Shown piece after piece: positions 38,074 through 47,289 of a DNA stretch of 48,034 bases. This DNA comes from Actinokineospora pegani (GTDB taxonomy: Bacteria; Actinomycetota; Actinomycetes; Mycobacteriales; Pseudonocardiaceae). The position numbers and the translations under genes are program-made. The notes below the pieces were generated by a model. The model saw only the letters and a list, made by a program, of their open reading frames with translations. It was not told the origin of the DNA and did no database searches. Location of the stretch: positions 152,253 to 200,286 of the forward strand of contig NZ_WHOL01000113.1 of NCBI RefSeq assembly GCF_009745975.1. The letters are read 5' to 3'. Position 1 is the first letter of the stretch, and each line of letters starts with the position of its first letter.

Positions 38074-39281
38074 GCGGGTCGGACGTGCGGATGAGCGCCT
38101 GGGGCGCGGTGGGGCTGGTCGCCGGTCGGGAGGTCAACACGCGGATCAGGTCGAAGGCCTTCCTGGCCACGACCGGGGTGACGCTGCTGGTGCTTGTGGC
38201 GTTCACGCTGGTCATGAAGTTCCTGAGCGGGACAGGCGGCGCCGATGCGACGGTTGGGTTCGCCGGGCAGGCCTCGGCGCTGGAGGCGTCGTTGAAGGCC
38301 ACCGCGACCAGCGTCGGGCAGGAGGTCGAGACCAGGGCCGTCGGCGACGAGGCGCAGGGGCGCCAGCAGGTCTCCGACGGCGACCTCGACGCGCTGCTGG
38401 TCGGTGACGGGACGAGCGTCCAGGTCGTGGTCAAGGAGGACCTCGACGCCCAGCTCCGGACCACGCTGACGGTGCTGGCGGGCAACATCGAGCTCAACCG
38501 GCAGATCGTGGACCTCGGTGGCGACCCGGGACAGGTGAACCAGCGGATCGGCCAGGCCGCCATCGACGTGCGGCCGATCGAGGCGCCCCGGGACTTCAAC
38601 GGCGAGCAGATGGTGCTGGGGATGGTCGCGGGCATCCTGATCTACATGTCGCTGCTGATCAACGGGCAGTCGGTGGCCCAAGGCGTGGTCGAGGAGAAGT
38701 CCAGCCGGGTGGTGGAGCTGCTGCTGGCCACGATCCAGCCGTGGCAGCTCATGGCGGGCAAGGTCCTGGGCATCGGCGCGGTCGGCCTGCTGCAGATGGG
38801 GGTGATCGGCGGCGTCGGCATGGGGCTCGCCCTGGCCGTGGGGGCGCTGACGATCGAGGTGTCCGCCGCGGTGGGGACCGTGATCTGGCTGGTGGTGTGG
38901 TTCCTGCTCGGCTTCGTGGCGTACTCGCTGGTCTTCGCCGCGCTGGCCGCGCTGGTGTCCCGGCAGGAGGACGTCGGCGGGGTGATCATGCCGCCGCTGA
39001 CGCTGGTCATCCTGGGCTACGTGCTGGGCATCTCGATCCTGCCCGGCGACCCGGGCAACCAGCTCGTCGAGGTGCTCTCGATGGTCCCGCTGTTCGCGCC
39101 GATGCTGATGCCGATGCGGCTGGCGATGGGCGGGGTGCCCGCGTGGCAGGCCGGGCTCGCCGTCGTGCTGGTGGTCGCGCTCATCCCGGTGCTGGTGTGG
39201 CTGTCGGGCCGGGTGTACCGCAACGCGGTGATGCGCAGCGGGGCGAAGGTGAAGCTCACCGACGCGCTGCGGTCCGCCTGA
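38070..39281 (+). CDS. ABC-2 type permease (NatB-like)
   Basis: A 403-aa permease partner of the preceding ATPase. One N-terminal helix (about 28-50), a large extracytoplasmic loop (residues 50-185, GADATVGFAGQASALEASLK in parts), and a C-terminal block of five to six helices (YMSLLINGQSVAQGVVEEKS, AYSLVFAALAALVSRQEDVG, MPPLTLVILGYVLGI). The EEKSSRVVELLLA coupling helix is characteristic of NatB/ABC-2 exporters. No dedicated regulator is inside the pair, but a NarL-type response regulator follows 240 nt later. Confidence 0.92.
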   Translation: MSGSDVRMSAWGAVGLVAGREVNTRIRSKAFLATTGVTLLVLVAFTLVMKFLSGTGGADATVGFAGQASALEASLKATATSVGQEVETRAVGDEAQGRQQVSDGDLDALLVGDGTSVQVVVKEDLDAQLRTTLTVLAGNIELNRQIVDLGGDPGQVNQRIGQAAIDVRPIEAPRDFNGEQMVLGMVAGILIYMSLLINGQSVAQGVVEEKSSRVVELLLATIQPWQLMAGKVLGIGAVGLLQMGVIGGVGMGLALAVGALTIEVSAAVGTVIWLVVWFLLGFVAYSLVFAALAALVSRQEDVGGVIMPPLTLVILGYVLGISILPGDPGNQLVEVLSMVPLFAPMLMPMRLAMGGVPAWQAGLAVVLVVALIPVLVWLSGRVYRNAVMRSGAKVKLTDALRSA

Positions 39282-39522
39282 GCTGGACGTGCGTGAAAAG
39301 CTCTCATGTTTCAACTGTGGACGGTGCGGGAAACCCACAGGTGAGAGCCCTGGGATTCGGGGACCCGGTGACGAAGAACGGCCGGGTACCCGACTTCCGG
39401 ACAGGTAGCATCCCAACAACCCCGGCGCCTCACCCGCGCCCTCCGACCGGACCCCGGGGGCGGCTGAGGCAGCGGGGCGACAAGGCCCGTCGGCGGGCCG
39501 TGCACGCCAGTCGGGAGGCGCT
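39282..39522. promoter_or_regulatory. upstream region of the NarL-type regulator
   Basis: A 241-nt gap without a gene. TAGCAT at about 39407-39412 is a plausible -10 element for the regulator gene, leaving a leader of about 105 nt. I see no clear operator. Confidence 0.3.
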
Positions 39523-40170
39523 GTGATCAAGGTGATGATCGCGGACGACGAGGACCTCGTCCGCTCCGGCCTGCGGACCATCCTGTGCAGCGCGGGCGAC
39601 ATCGAGGTGGTCGCCGAGTGCGACGACGGCTCCCACGTCGCCGACCTGGCCCGCAGCCACCGCCCGCACGTCGTCCTGCTCGACATCCGCATGGGCGCCT
39701 CGGACGGCATCGCCGCCCTGCGCAGGCTCAAGGCCCTCCCCGACCCGCCCGCCGTGTCGATGCTGACCACCTTCGACGTCGACGAGTACGTGCAGGTCGC
39801 CCTCCGCACGGGCGCCTCGGGCTTCCTGCTCAAGGACACCGAGCCGGTCCAACTGATCAAGGCCGTCCGCGACCTGGCCCGGGGCGGCGCCGTCCTCGAC
39901 CCCAAGGTCGCCGCCCGCGTGGTCTCCGCCGTGGCCGACGGCGAACGCGCGGCCGAGCCCGCCCGACTGCTGCTGTCGTCGCTGTCGGACCGCGAGCTGG
40001 AGGTGGTCGGGCTGATCGGGCAGGGCATGTCGAACGCCGAGATCGGGGCGTCGCTGCACCTGTCGGAGGCGACGGTGAAGGGGTACGTGTCGGCGGTGCT
40101 GGGCAAGATCGGGGCGGCGAACCGGGTGCAGGCGGCGCTGGTGGCGTACCGGGGCGGGCTGATCGCCTAG
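39523..40170 (+). CDS. orphan NarL/LuxR-type response regulator
   Basis: A 215-aa response regulator. The receiver domain has the acidic pocket DDE at 8-10, phospho-acceptor Asp54 (VLLDIRMG), Thr in MLTTFD and Lys in FLLKDTEP. The C-terminal LuxR HTH is LSDRELEVVGLIGQGMSNAE, IGASLHLSEATVKGYVSAVL in parts. GTG start with GGGAGG 6 nt upstream. No histidine kinase gene is adjacent on either side, so its kinase is elsewhere or it is phosphorylated by another route. It may control the NatAB-like exporter before it or the DHA2 transporter facing it. Confidence 0.92.
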   Translation: MIKVMIADDEDLVRSGLRTILCSAGDIEVVAECDDGSHVADLARSHRPHVVLLDIRMGASDGIAALRRLKALPDPPAVSMLTTFDVDEYVQVALRTGASGFLLKDTEPVQLIKAVRDLARGGAVLDPKVAARVVSAVADGERAAEPARLLLSSLSDRELEVVGLIGQGMSNAEIGASLHLSEATVKGYVSAVLGKIGAANRVQAALVAYRGGLIA

Positions 40171-40305
40171 AGGTCGCGCGGGCAGGTCAGGGTCAACGCC
40201 TTGCCTCCAGCGCTGACCGGTGCAGCCGCGTGAAGACACGGCACGCCGCTGGTGTGGGGGGAGGCCTTCGCTCGGCCGTTGAGGACGTGACCAGCGAGCC
40301 CCGCC

Positions 40306-40341
40306 GGGGTGCGCCGCCTTGGCGATCGGGCGGCGCACCCC
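40306..40341 (-). terminator. hairpin after the DHA2 transporter gene
   Basis: GGGGTGCGCCGCC and GGCGGCGCACCCC form a perfect 13-bp stem with a 10-nt loop, 14 nt past the transporter stop. Confidence 0.75.
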
Positions 40342-40354
40342 GCGGGGGCGAGGG

Positions 40355-41782
40355 TCACCCGGCCTGTTCCCGCAGGTCCGCTGCGCGAGCTGGCGCGGGT
40401 ATGCGCCAAGCCACGACCACACCGGTCACGAGCCCTCCGGCGGCCAGCAGGGTGGCGACCAGGAACGGGTCGAGGGAGTGCAGGGTTGGGGCGAACCCGA
40501 TCCCGACACAGACCGCGACCCCGGTCGCACCGCCGAGTTGGTCAGCCGCGCGCTGGATGCCCGACGCGATCCCGGCGTCGTCCTCGGTGACTCCGCTGAC
40601 CGCGGCGTACTGCAGCCCCACGAGGCCGAGCCCCATCCCGGCCGCGAGCAGGAGCATGGCCGGGACCATCGCCACCCCGCCTGCCCGCGAGGCCGAGACG
40701 AGCGCGATCGCGGCCATCGCGGCCGCGGTGAACCCGATGCCGGCGAGCACGCACGCGCGCGCCCCCCAGCGGCCCAGCAGACGGGGCACGAGCATCGAGA
40801 ACACGATCAGCGAGACCGCCAGGGGCAGCATCGTCAGGCCCGCGCCCAGCGGTCCGATGCCCAAGCGGTCCTGCAGGTAGAAGGTGAACAGCAGGAACGA
40901 GGTCGACAACCCCCCGCTCAGCAGCATCGTGGTCAGGTTGGCCGCCACACGCGTGCGGTTGGCGAACAAGCGCAGCGGCAGCAACGGGTTGCGCGAGCGC
41001 GCCTCGACGCGCACGAACCCGGCTCCGGCGGCCACCGCCCCGGCCAGCGCCCCCGGGACCACCCACGCGGGCGTTCCGGGTTCACCCGCCCCGACCACGC
41101 CGAAGGTCAACAGCAGCGGGCAGGCGGTCAGCAGCAGCGCGCCGAGGAGGTCCAGCGGTGGGGCGTCCTCGGCCACGGGCCGGTCACCCCCGACCAGGAA
41201 GACGGCCGCCAGCAGCACGACCAGGATGAACGGGACCGAGACCAGGAAGATCCACCGCCACCCCAGGTGGGCGGTGATGATCCCGGACAGGACGAACCCG
41301 AGCACGAGACCGCAGCTCGCCACCGCCGCCCACACGCTCAGGGCCCGCGTCCGACGCGGGCCCTCGGGGAACATCAGGACGATGGTGGCCATCGCAGCGG
41401 GCAGCGCGATGGCCTCACCGGCGCCCTGCAGCAGGCGCGCGACCACCAGCAGGGCGAACGTGGGGGCCAGGCCCGCCAGCAGGGACGCGGCGCCGAACAG
41501 GCCGGTGCCGAGCAGCAGCACGCGCCGCCGCCCGAGCAGGTCGCCCAGCCTGCCGCCGAGCATCAGCAGCCCGCCACCGGTGACTGTGTACCCGACCACG
41601 ACCCAGGTCAGAGTGTGCCCGTCGACGTCGAAGTCGGCGCCGATCGAGGGCAGGGCGATGTTGACCACGGTCACGTCGACCGCGATGAAGAACTGCAACA
41701 TGGACATCGCGCACAAGACCAGCCATGCGCGTGCAGGGGACGGGCTTTGCCCGCGTGGAGACAGAGGGGTGCCTGGGAACAT
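40355..41782 (-). CDS. MFS transporter, DHA2 (14-TM) drug exporter family
   Basis: A 475-aa proton-driven exporter. Motif A is GGRLGDLLGRRRVLL, motif C-like is FFIAVDVTVVNIALPSIGADF in parts (FIAVDVTVVNIALP), and the DHA2-specific tail has AGIASGIQRAADQLGGATGV. The hydrophobicity pattern gives about fourteen helices. I prefer ATG 41782 over 41794 because GGAG lies 6 nt upstream of it. There is no regulator gene beside it in the usual divergent position. Substrates could be antibiotics or dyes; none can be named. Confidence 0.9.
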   Translation of the reverse strand: MFPGTPLSPRGQSPSPARAWLVLCAMSMLQFFIAVDVTVVNIALPSIGADFDVDGHTLTWVVVGYTVTGGGLLMLGGRLGDLLGRRRVLLLGTGLFGAASLLAGLAPTFALLVVARLLQGAGEAIALPAAMATIVLMFPEGPRRTRALSVWAAVASCGLVLGFVLSGIITAHLGWRWIFLVSVPFILVVLLAAVFLVGGDRPVAEDAPPLDLLGALLLTACPLLLTFGVVGAGEPGTPAWVVPGALAGAVAAGAGFVRVEARSRNPLLPLRLFANRTRVAANLTTMLLSGGLSTSFLLFTFYLQDRLGIGPLGAGLTMLPLAVSLIVFSMLVPRLLGRWGARACVLAGIGFTAAAMAAIALVSASRAGGVAMVPAMLLLAAGMGLGLVGLQYAAVSGVTEDDAGIASGIQRAADQLGGATGVAVCVGIGFAPTLHSLDPFLVATLLAAGGLVTGVVVAWRIPAPARAADLREQAG

Positions 41783-42060
41783 CAGGTGCTCCATTGCTCA
41801 GAGGAAGCTCCAAGCAGCACGAACGTGCCGCTCCGGTCTGATCACGAAGCGGTTGGACGTCCAGGAAGGGTGTGCGTCGAACGTCCCGCCGCTAGCGGGG
41901 CGTCCTGGTCACCGCGGCGCAAGCGGCCGCGCACGAAGCAGCAGACATGCCGTGAACGCTATCAGGGGCACCCGGTCAGGCACCTGCTTTGCCGTCCCAT
42001 GCCCCCACTCGCGGGCTCACCTCGCGCGACCTCTGAAGGGGCTGCGGAAGCGGAGATGAC

Positions 42061-42106
42061 AGAGCCGCAGGGGGGACCAGGGGTGGGGTCCCGCTCCTGC
42101 GGCTCT
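42061..42106 (-). terminator. second hairpin downstream of htrA
   Basis: AGAGCCGCAGG and CCTGCGGCTCT pair over 11 bp, with inner GGACC/GGTCC words that may extend the stem. It lies 80 nt past the htrA stop. Confidence 0.55.
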
Positions 42107-42158
42107 TGTCTGCTCCGGGGATGGAGCTCCGGTCCGGGGGCAGCGGACCGGGGTTGGT

Positions 42159-42182
42159 CTGGGCCGCGCGATGGCGGCCCAG
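42159..42182 (-). terminator. hairpin directly after htrA
   Basis: CTGGGCCGC and GCGGCCCAG form a perfect 9-bp stem with a 6-nt loop, starting 3 nt past the htrA stop. Confidence 0.6.
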
Positions 42183-42185
42183 CGT

Positions 42186-43733
42186 CTACTCGACCTCCAC
42201 CGGTTGGCCGCCGAGGGTCACTTCCACGGTGTTGTTGTCGCCGATGACGAGGGAGACCTTGTCGCCGGGGGCGTGGGAGCGGACCGCGGCCACCAGGGCG
42301 TCGGCGGATTCGATGCGGCGGTCGTTGAGCTTGGTGACGATGTCGCCCTGCTTGATGCCCGCGGCCTCGCCCGCGGCGCCGCCGACCACCTCGACGATCA
42401 GGGCGCCCCGGGAGCCCTGATCGGCGTCTCGGACGGAGACGCCGAGGACGGTCTGGGTGGCTTTGCCGGTTCTGACGATCTCGTCGACGGTGCGGCGGGC
42501 CTGGTTGATCGGGATGGAGAAGCCGATGCCGACTGAGCCGCCCTGGGCGCTGGCGGAGCTGGTGGGGCTGTAGATCGCGGAGTTGATGCCGATGATCTGC
42601 CCGGCCATGTTGACCAGTGGGCCGCCGGAGTTGCCCGGGTTGATCGCGGCGTCGGTCTGGATGGCGTCGAGCACGGTGGCCTGGCTGCCGTCCTGGCCGC
42701 CCGCGCGGGTGGGGCGGTTGAGCGAGCTGACGATGCCCGAGGTGACCGTGCCCGCCAGTTCGAACGGCGAGCCGATGGCCACCACGCCCTGCCCGACCCG
42801 CAGGTCGTCGGAGCGGCCCAGGTCGGCCACCGGCAGGTCGGTCACGCCGCGCGCGCGGACCACGGCCACGTCCGATGTCGGGTCGCGGCCGACGATGATG
42901 GCCTCGGCGGTGCGCCCGTTCTGGAACACGACGGTGATCTGGCCGCCGCCTGCCGCGCCCTCGACCACGTGGTTGTTGGTGATGATGAGGCCGTCGCCGC
43001 TGACGATGAAGCCCGTTCCCGCGCCCGCGGAGTTGCGGCCGACGACCCGGAGCTGCACCACGCTGGGCAGCACCTTCTGCGCCACCGCCTCGACCGACCC
43101 GGCCGGGGCCGACCCGGTCTGGCTCGCGGTGGGCGGGGTGTCCAGCGCGAAGGGCGCGGAGCTGCTGCTCGCGCGGTCGGCGGCGAGGTAGCCGCCGACA
43201 CCGCCGGACACACCGCCGACGACCAGCGCCAGCACGGCGATGCCGACGACGAGACCGCCCGACCGCCGGGGTGGCGCGGCCTGCTGCGGTTGCGCCTGCT
43301 GGAACGGGGTGGCGATGTTCTGGCCCGCGTAGCTGTGGTGCGGCACGGCGGAGCCGTGGAGCGCGCCGCCGTAACCCTGCTGGGGTTGACCCTGCTGGGC
43401 CCACGGGGACCACTGCTGCTGGTGGCTGGGGACCGGTGTCTCACCCGTGCCGTACGCGGCGTGAGCCGTCGCCTGCCCGCTCGCGGCGTCGTGGGGCGAG
43501 TGCTCTTGGGCGGAGTGCCCGGCCCCCGGCGCCCCGGGGCCCTGCTCCCCGGTCGCCAGGGGGCCGGACTCCACTCGACCGGGGCCCTGCTCCCCGGCCG
43601 GAGTCCGATCACCCGACTCGCCCGCCTGCCCGCCGCGCGGCGCCGCGGAGGCCCCTGGGCCCCCGTGCGCCGACCACGGGCTGACCGCACCGGGTTCCGC
43701 GCCGGCGGGGCTGTCGTGGTTGTTCTCGGTCAT
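42186..43733 (-). CDS. HtrA/DegP-family membrane serine protease (PepD-like)
   Basis: A 515-aa envelope protease. Residues 1-158 are a Pro/Gln/Gly-rich disordered cytoplasmic tail (PSHQQQWSPWAQQGQPQQGY), then one membrane helix at 160-182, then a trypsin-like domain with His255 (ITNNHVVEG), Asp288 (TSDVAVV) and Ser369 (NPGNSGGPL), and a C-terminal PDZ domain (425-515; LGVSVRDADQGSRGALIVEV, AGIKQGDIVTKLNDRRI). It degrades or refolds misfolded exported proteins. ATG at 43733 with AAGGTGG. In mycobacteria pepD lies beside mprAB and is activated by MprA; here an MprA-type box lies 21 nt upstream of the start. Confidence 0.93.
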   Translation of the reverse strand: MTENNHDSPAGAEPGAVSPWSAHGGPGASAAPRGGQAGESGDRTPAGEQGPGRVESGPLATGEQGPGAPGAGHSAQEHSPHDAASGQATAHAAYGTGETPVPSHQQQWSPWAQQGQPQQGYGGALHGSAVPHHSYAGQNIATPFQQAQPQQAAPPRRSGGLVVGIAVLALVVGGVSGGVGGYLAADRASSSSAPFALDTPPTASQTGSAPAGSVEAVAQKVLPSVVQLRVVGRNSAGAGTGFIVSGDGLIITNNHVVEGAAGGGQITVVFQNGRTAEAIIVGRDPTSDVAVVRARGVTDLPVADLGRSDDLRVGQGVVAIGSPFELAGTVTSGIVSSLNRPTRAGGQDGSQATVLDAIQTDAAINPGNSGGPLVNMAGQIIGINSAIYSPTSSASAQGGSVGIGFSIPINQARRTVDEIVRTGKATQTVLGVSVRDADQGSRGALIVEVVGGAAGEAAGIKQGDIVTKLNDRRIESADALVAAVRSHAPGDKVSLVIGDNNTVEVTLGGQPVEVE

Positions 43734-43754
43734 GTGTCCACCTTGCGCCTCTCG

Positions 43755-43773
43755 ACTGAGAATGACCTGAGAT
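43755..43773 (-). promoter_or_regulatory. MprA-type box upstream of htrA
   Basis: On the minus strand ATCTCAGG-TCA-TTCTCAGT: two 8-bp direct repeats with a 3-bp spacer, 19 bp in all. It lies in the 56-bp galT-htrA gap, its near edge 21 nt from the htrA ATG. An identical layout precedes mprA at 47098-47116. Known MprA sites are two loosely conserved 8-bp direct repeats in 19 bp. Confidence 0.75.
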
Positions 43774-43789
43774 GTGCCTGTGCGACTGC

Positions 43790-44884
43790 CTAGGAATCGG
43801 CCCCGTAGCGGTCGGGGGCCGAGCGCAGCCGGGCGGCGAGGTCCTCCGGGGCGACGTCGTTGATCCAGACCGCCATCCCGGACTCGGAGCCCGCCAGGTA
43901 CTTGAGCTTGTCCGCCGTGCGCAGCACCGAGAAGACCTCCAGGTGCAGCCAGGCCAGGTCCCGGCCGGTGCGCACGGGGGCCTGGTGCCAGGCCGCGATG
44001 TAGGGCAGTTGGCGGTCGTGCAGCCCGTCCAGCCTGCCCAGGACCTTGAGGTAGAGCACGGCGAAGTCGTCGCGCTCGGCCTCGGTGAGGGCGGGCAGGT
44101 CGGGGACCTGCCGGTGCGGCACGACGTGCACCTCCACCGGCCACCTGGCCGCGGCGGGCACGAACGCGGTCCAGTGCTCGGACTCGAACAGCACCCGGGA
44201 GCCGTCGGACCTCTCCCCGGCCAGGACGTCGCCCATCACCGGCCGCCCGTGCTCGCCCAGGTACCGCTCGGCCTCGGCGAGCATCAGCGCTGTGCGCGGG
44301 GTGACGAACGGGTAGCCGTAGATCTGCCCGTGCGGGTGGCTCAGCGTCACCCCGATCTCGTCGCCCCGGTTCTCGAACGGGAAGACCTGCTCGACACCGG
44401 GCAGCGCGCCCAGCGCCCCGGTCCGGTCCGCCCACACGTCCACCACGGTGCGCACCCGGCTCGCGGGCAGCTCGCCGAACGACGTCGTGTGCTGGTCGGT
44501 GAAGCACATGACCTCGCACCGGCCCAGGCCCGGTCCGACCGCGACCAGCCCCGGTTCCACCTGCCCGGTCGCGTGCTGGGAGAAGGACGGGAACCGGTTC
44601 TCGAACACGACGACGTCGTAGCCCGCCTCCGGCACCTCCGTCGGCTTGCCCTCGGCGGACGGGCACAGCGGGCACAGCCCGGCCGGGGGCTTGTAGGTCC
44701 TGGTCTGCCGGTGGGCGGCGAGCGCGACCCACTCGCCGGTCAGCGGGTCGCGCCGGATCTGCGACGCGGTGGTGCTGGGCGGCAGGTCGCGCGAGTCGAC
44801 GGCTCTGCGCTCCGGGGCGCCCGGGGAGTCGTCGAAGTAGATGATCTCTCGGCCGTCGGCCAGGCCCCGGACTGTTCGCCTCAC
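43790..44884 (-). CDS. galT: galactose-1-phosphate uridylyltransferase
   Basis: A 364-aa Leloir-pathway enzyme exchanging UDP between glucose-1-phosphate and galactose-1-phosphate. It has RRDPLTGEWVALAAHRQTR, the zinc site CPLCP, VVFENRFPSFS, the active site HPHGQIYGYP with the catalytic His, and the second-half PVEVHVVPHRQVPDL and YIAAWHQAP. GTG start. No galE or galK is adjacent; it is inserted between mprAB and htrA on the same strand. Confidence 0.93.
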   Translation of the reverse strand: MRRTVRGLADGREIIYFDDSPGAPERRAVDSRDLPPSTTASQIRRDPLTGEWVALAAHRQTRTYKPPAGLCPLCPSAEGKPTEVPEAGYDVVVFENRFPSFSQHATGQVEPGLVAVGPGLGRCEVMCFTDQHTTSFGELPASRVRTVVDVWADRTGALGALPGVEQVFPFENRGDEIGVTLSHPHGQIYGYPFVTPRTALMLAEAERYLGEHGRPVMGDVLAGERSDGSRVLFESEHWTAFVPAAARWPVEVHVVPHRQVPDLPALTEAERDDFAVLYLKVLGRLDGLHDRQLPYIAAWHQAPVRTGRDLAWLHLEVFSVLRTADKLKYLAGSESGMAVWINDVAPEDLAARLRSAPDRYGADS

Positions 44885-44968
44885 CCTGGCAGCTTAGGTC
44901 GGGTCGTGGGGGCCGCGCCGATCACGACTATCGCGGACACGGACCCCGCAACCCGACCTGGGGGATGC

Positions 44969-46378
44969 TCAGCCCGGCTCACCGGGGAGCCGCAGCGCCA
45001 TCAGCGCGCCGCCGTCGGCGGAGCGGCTGGCGAACACCGACCCGCCGTGCCGCTCGGCCGCCTGCTTGACGATGGCCAGGCCCAGGCCGGAGCCGGGCAG
45101 CGTGCGCGCCTCCTCCGACCGGTAGAACCGCTCGAACACGTGCGGCAGGTCCGCGTCGGCGATGCCCGGCCCGGCGTCGGCGACCTGCAGGAAGGCGTGG
45201 CCGTCCCCGGTCGGGGCCAGCTCGACCCGCACCACGCCGCCGGGCGGGCTGAACTTGACCGCGTTGTCCAGCAGGTTCAGCACCGCGCGCTCCAGCGACG
45301 CCGCGTGCCCGATCAGGTGCCACGGCTGCAGCGCGACCTCGAACCGGATGTCGCCCGCGCGCCTGCGGGCCCGCTCCAGCGCGGCGTCGACGACCTCGAC
45401 CAGCTCCACGTGCTCCTGCACCGTGGGCGCGGCGTCCTCGCGGGCCAGGTCGACCAGGTCGCCGATGAGCTGGGTCAGCTCGTCGAGCTGGGCCTGCAGG
45501 TCCTCCTGGATCTCGCGCTTGTCCTGCGGGTCCAGCGTCGGCGCGCCGGGCTGCTCGGAGGCCATCATGAGCTCCAGGTTGGTGCGCAGCGAGGTCAGCG
45601 GGGTGCGCAGCTCGTGGCCCGCGTCGGCGACGAGCCTGCGCTGCCGCTCCTGCGATTCGGCGACGGCGCCGAGCATGGTGTTGAAGCTGCTGGACAGCCG
45701 CGACAGCTCGTCGTCGCCGGAGACCGGGATCGGCCGGAGGTCGCCGGTCCTGGCCACCCGTTCGGTCGCGGCGGTGAGCCGCTGCACGGGCAGCAGGCCG
45801 CCGCGGGCGACCGCCGTGCCCGCCAGCGCGGCGACGATGATGCCCGCGCCGCCGATCACGATGAGCACTACGGAGAGCTTGCCGAGCAGGCTCTTGGTCG
45901 AGTCCAGCGGCTGGGCCAGCACCAGCGCGGTGTTGGGCAGGAACGGGTAGGGCTTGGTGAGGATGCGCGAGTCGGTCGCGGCGTCGGTGCGGATCGAGCT
46001 CTCCGACCGGCCCGAGGCCACCGCGACCTCCTGCTCGGCCACCGCGGGGTGCTCGATGTCGACGTTGAACACCGAGTTGCCGCGCGCGTCGATGACGTCG
46101 AACTTGATGTCGCTGAGCTCGAGGAACACCTGCGGGATGCGGGTCTGGGTGGCGTCGACGACCTCGGTGCTGCGGACCAGCGCCGTCGCCCGCTGCTCCA
46201 GGTTGAGGTCTACCTGCTCGTAGATGCCGAGGAAGACGGTGTAGTAGGCGCCGAAGGACACCAGCGCCACCGCTCCGCCGACGCACAGCGCGGCGAGCAG
46301 CGTGATCCGGGAGCGCAGCGAGACCCGCTGGCGCTCGCGGGGGGTCGTGTCCTCGTGCTGGCCGAGGAACATGCTCAC
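44969..46378 (-). CDS. mprB: sensor histidine kinase MprB
   Basis: A 469-aa membrane kinase. TM1 at about 24-48, an extracytoplasmic sensor loop (50-165), TM2 at about 166-190, a HAMP domain ([20 protein letters not shown]), the H-box [19 protein letters not shown] with His255, N-box [16 protein letters not shown] boxes ADAGPGI and [20 protein letters not shown] in parts. GTG at 46378 overlaps the mprA stop (GTGA). In mycobacteria MprB senses envelope stress and is held in check by chaperones and HtrA-family proteins, fitting htrA being nearby. The homologue name rests on architecture and neighbourhood. Confidence 0.9.
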   Translation of the reverse strand: MSMFLGQHEDTTPRERQRVSLRSRITLLAALCVGGAVALVSFGAYYTVFLGIYEQVDLNLEQRATALVRSTEVVDATQTRIPQVFLELSDIKFDVIDARGNSVFNVDIEHPAVAEQEVAVASGRSESSIRTDAATDSRILTKPYPFLPNTALVLAQPLDSTKSLLGKLSVVLIVIGGAGIIVAALAGTAVARGGLLPVQRLTAATERVARTGDLRPIPVSGDDELSRLSSSFNTMLGAVAESQERQRRLVADAGHELRTPLTSLRTNLELMMASEQPGAPTLDPQDKREIQEDLQAQLDELTQLIGDLVDLAREDAAPTVQEHVELVEVVDAALERARRRAGDIRFEVALQPWHLIGHAASLERAVLNLLDNAVKFSPPGGVVRVELAPTGDGHAFLQVADAGPGIADADLPHVFERFYRSEEARTLPGSGLGLAIVKQAAERHGGSVFASRSADGGALMALRLPGEPG

Positions 46379-47076
46379 GGAGGCGTCTCGCGCAGCACGT
46401 AACCCACGCCGCGCACGGTGTGCAGCAGGCGGGGCTCGCCATCGGCCTCGGTCTTGCGGCGCAGGTAGCCGACGTAGACCTCCAGCGCGTTGCCGGAGGT
46501 GGGGAAGTCGTAGCCCCACACCTCCTCCAGGATGCGGCTGCGGGTCAGCACCTGCTTGGGGTGCGACAGCAGCAGCTCCAGCAGCGCGAACTCGGTGCGG
46601 GTCAGGCTGATCTCGCGCTCGCCCCGGCGCACCTCGCGGGTGCCGGGGTCCATCTCCAGGTCGGCGTGGGACAGCTTGGCCGCCTGCGGCCCGCCCGCCT
46701 GCTCCGCGGTGGCGCGGCGCAGCAGGGCGCGCAGCCGGGCCAGCAGCTCCTCGAGGGCGAAGGGCTTGGGCAGGTAGTCGTCAGCCCCCGCGTCGAGCCC
46801 GGCGACCCGGTCGGAGACCAGGTCGCGTGCGGTCAGCACGAGGATGGGCAGGTCGTCGCCGACGCCGCGCAGCCGCCTGCAGACCTCCAGGCCGTCGAGC
46901 CTGGGCATCATGACGTCGAGCACCATGGCGTCCGGCCTGGTGGCGTCGGCGCCGAGCACCGACTCCAGCGCCTGCTGGCCGTCGCTGGCGAGGTCTACCT
47001 GGTAGCCGTTGAACTGCAGCGACCTGCGTAGTGACTCGCGCACGGCCCGATCGTCGTCGACAACGAGGATGCGCAT
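46375..47076 (-). CDS. mprA: OmpR-family response regulator MprA
   Basis: A 233-aa response regulator. Receiver pocket DDD at 7-9, phospho-acceptor Asp54 ([12 protein letters not shown]), Thr in LVLTARD, Lys in [16 protein letters not shown] winged-helix DNA-binding domain follows ([47 protein letters not shown]). The mprA-mprB order with 4-nt overlap and a nearby htrA match the mycobacterial stress operon. No ribosome site is obvious before ATG 47076; the 21-nt stretch after the MprA box contains the start region. Confidence 0.92.
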   Translation of the reverse strand: MRILVVDDDRAVRESLRRSLQFNGYQVDLASDGQQALESVLGADATRPDAMVLDVMMPRLDGLEVCRRLRGVGDDLPILVLTARDLVSDRVAGLDAGADDYLPKPFALEELLARLRALLRRATAEQAGGPQAAKLSHADLEMDPGTREVRRGEREISLTRTEFALLELLLSHPKQVLTRSRILEEVWGYDFPTSGNALEVYVGYLRRKTEADGEPRLLHTVRGVGYVLRETPP

Positions 47077-47097
47077 GTGGTCAGTGTGTCTCGCTCT

Positions 47098-47116
47098 GCT
47101 GAGACGCGCCTGAGAA
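47098..47116 (-). promoter_or_regulatory. MprA-type box upstream of mprA
   Basis: On the minus strand TTCTCAGG-CGC-GTCTCAGC: 8-bp direct repeats with a 3-bp spacer, near edge 21 nt from the mprA ATG. TCTCAG occurs in all four half-sites of this box and the htrA box. It indicates autoregulation. Confidence 0.75.
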
Positions 47117-47289
47117 GGGGTTCTTAGTGCCTCTGGGGCTGGGGCCTGTCCCGTGGGGCCGTGGAGCTACAAGCGGCCAGGACTGGGTCGAGGCCCAGGG
47201 ATGACAGGGCTTGTTCTGTGGGGAGTGGTCGTGGGGTGCTGGGTTAGGTGGGTGAAGTGCTTTTGGACGGGGTGGGTGGGGAGTGGGGG

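Larger units (their letters stand above)
41783..42185. other. intergenic region with two hairpins
   Basis: A 403-nt gap between htrA and the DHA2 transporter, both on the minus strand. It holds hairpins at 42159-42182 and 42061-42106 near htrA and the transporter promoter on the low side. I find no gene in it. Confidence 0.5.
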
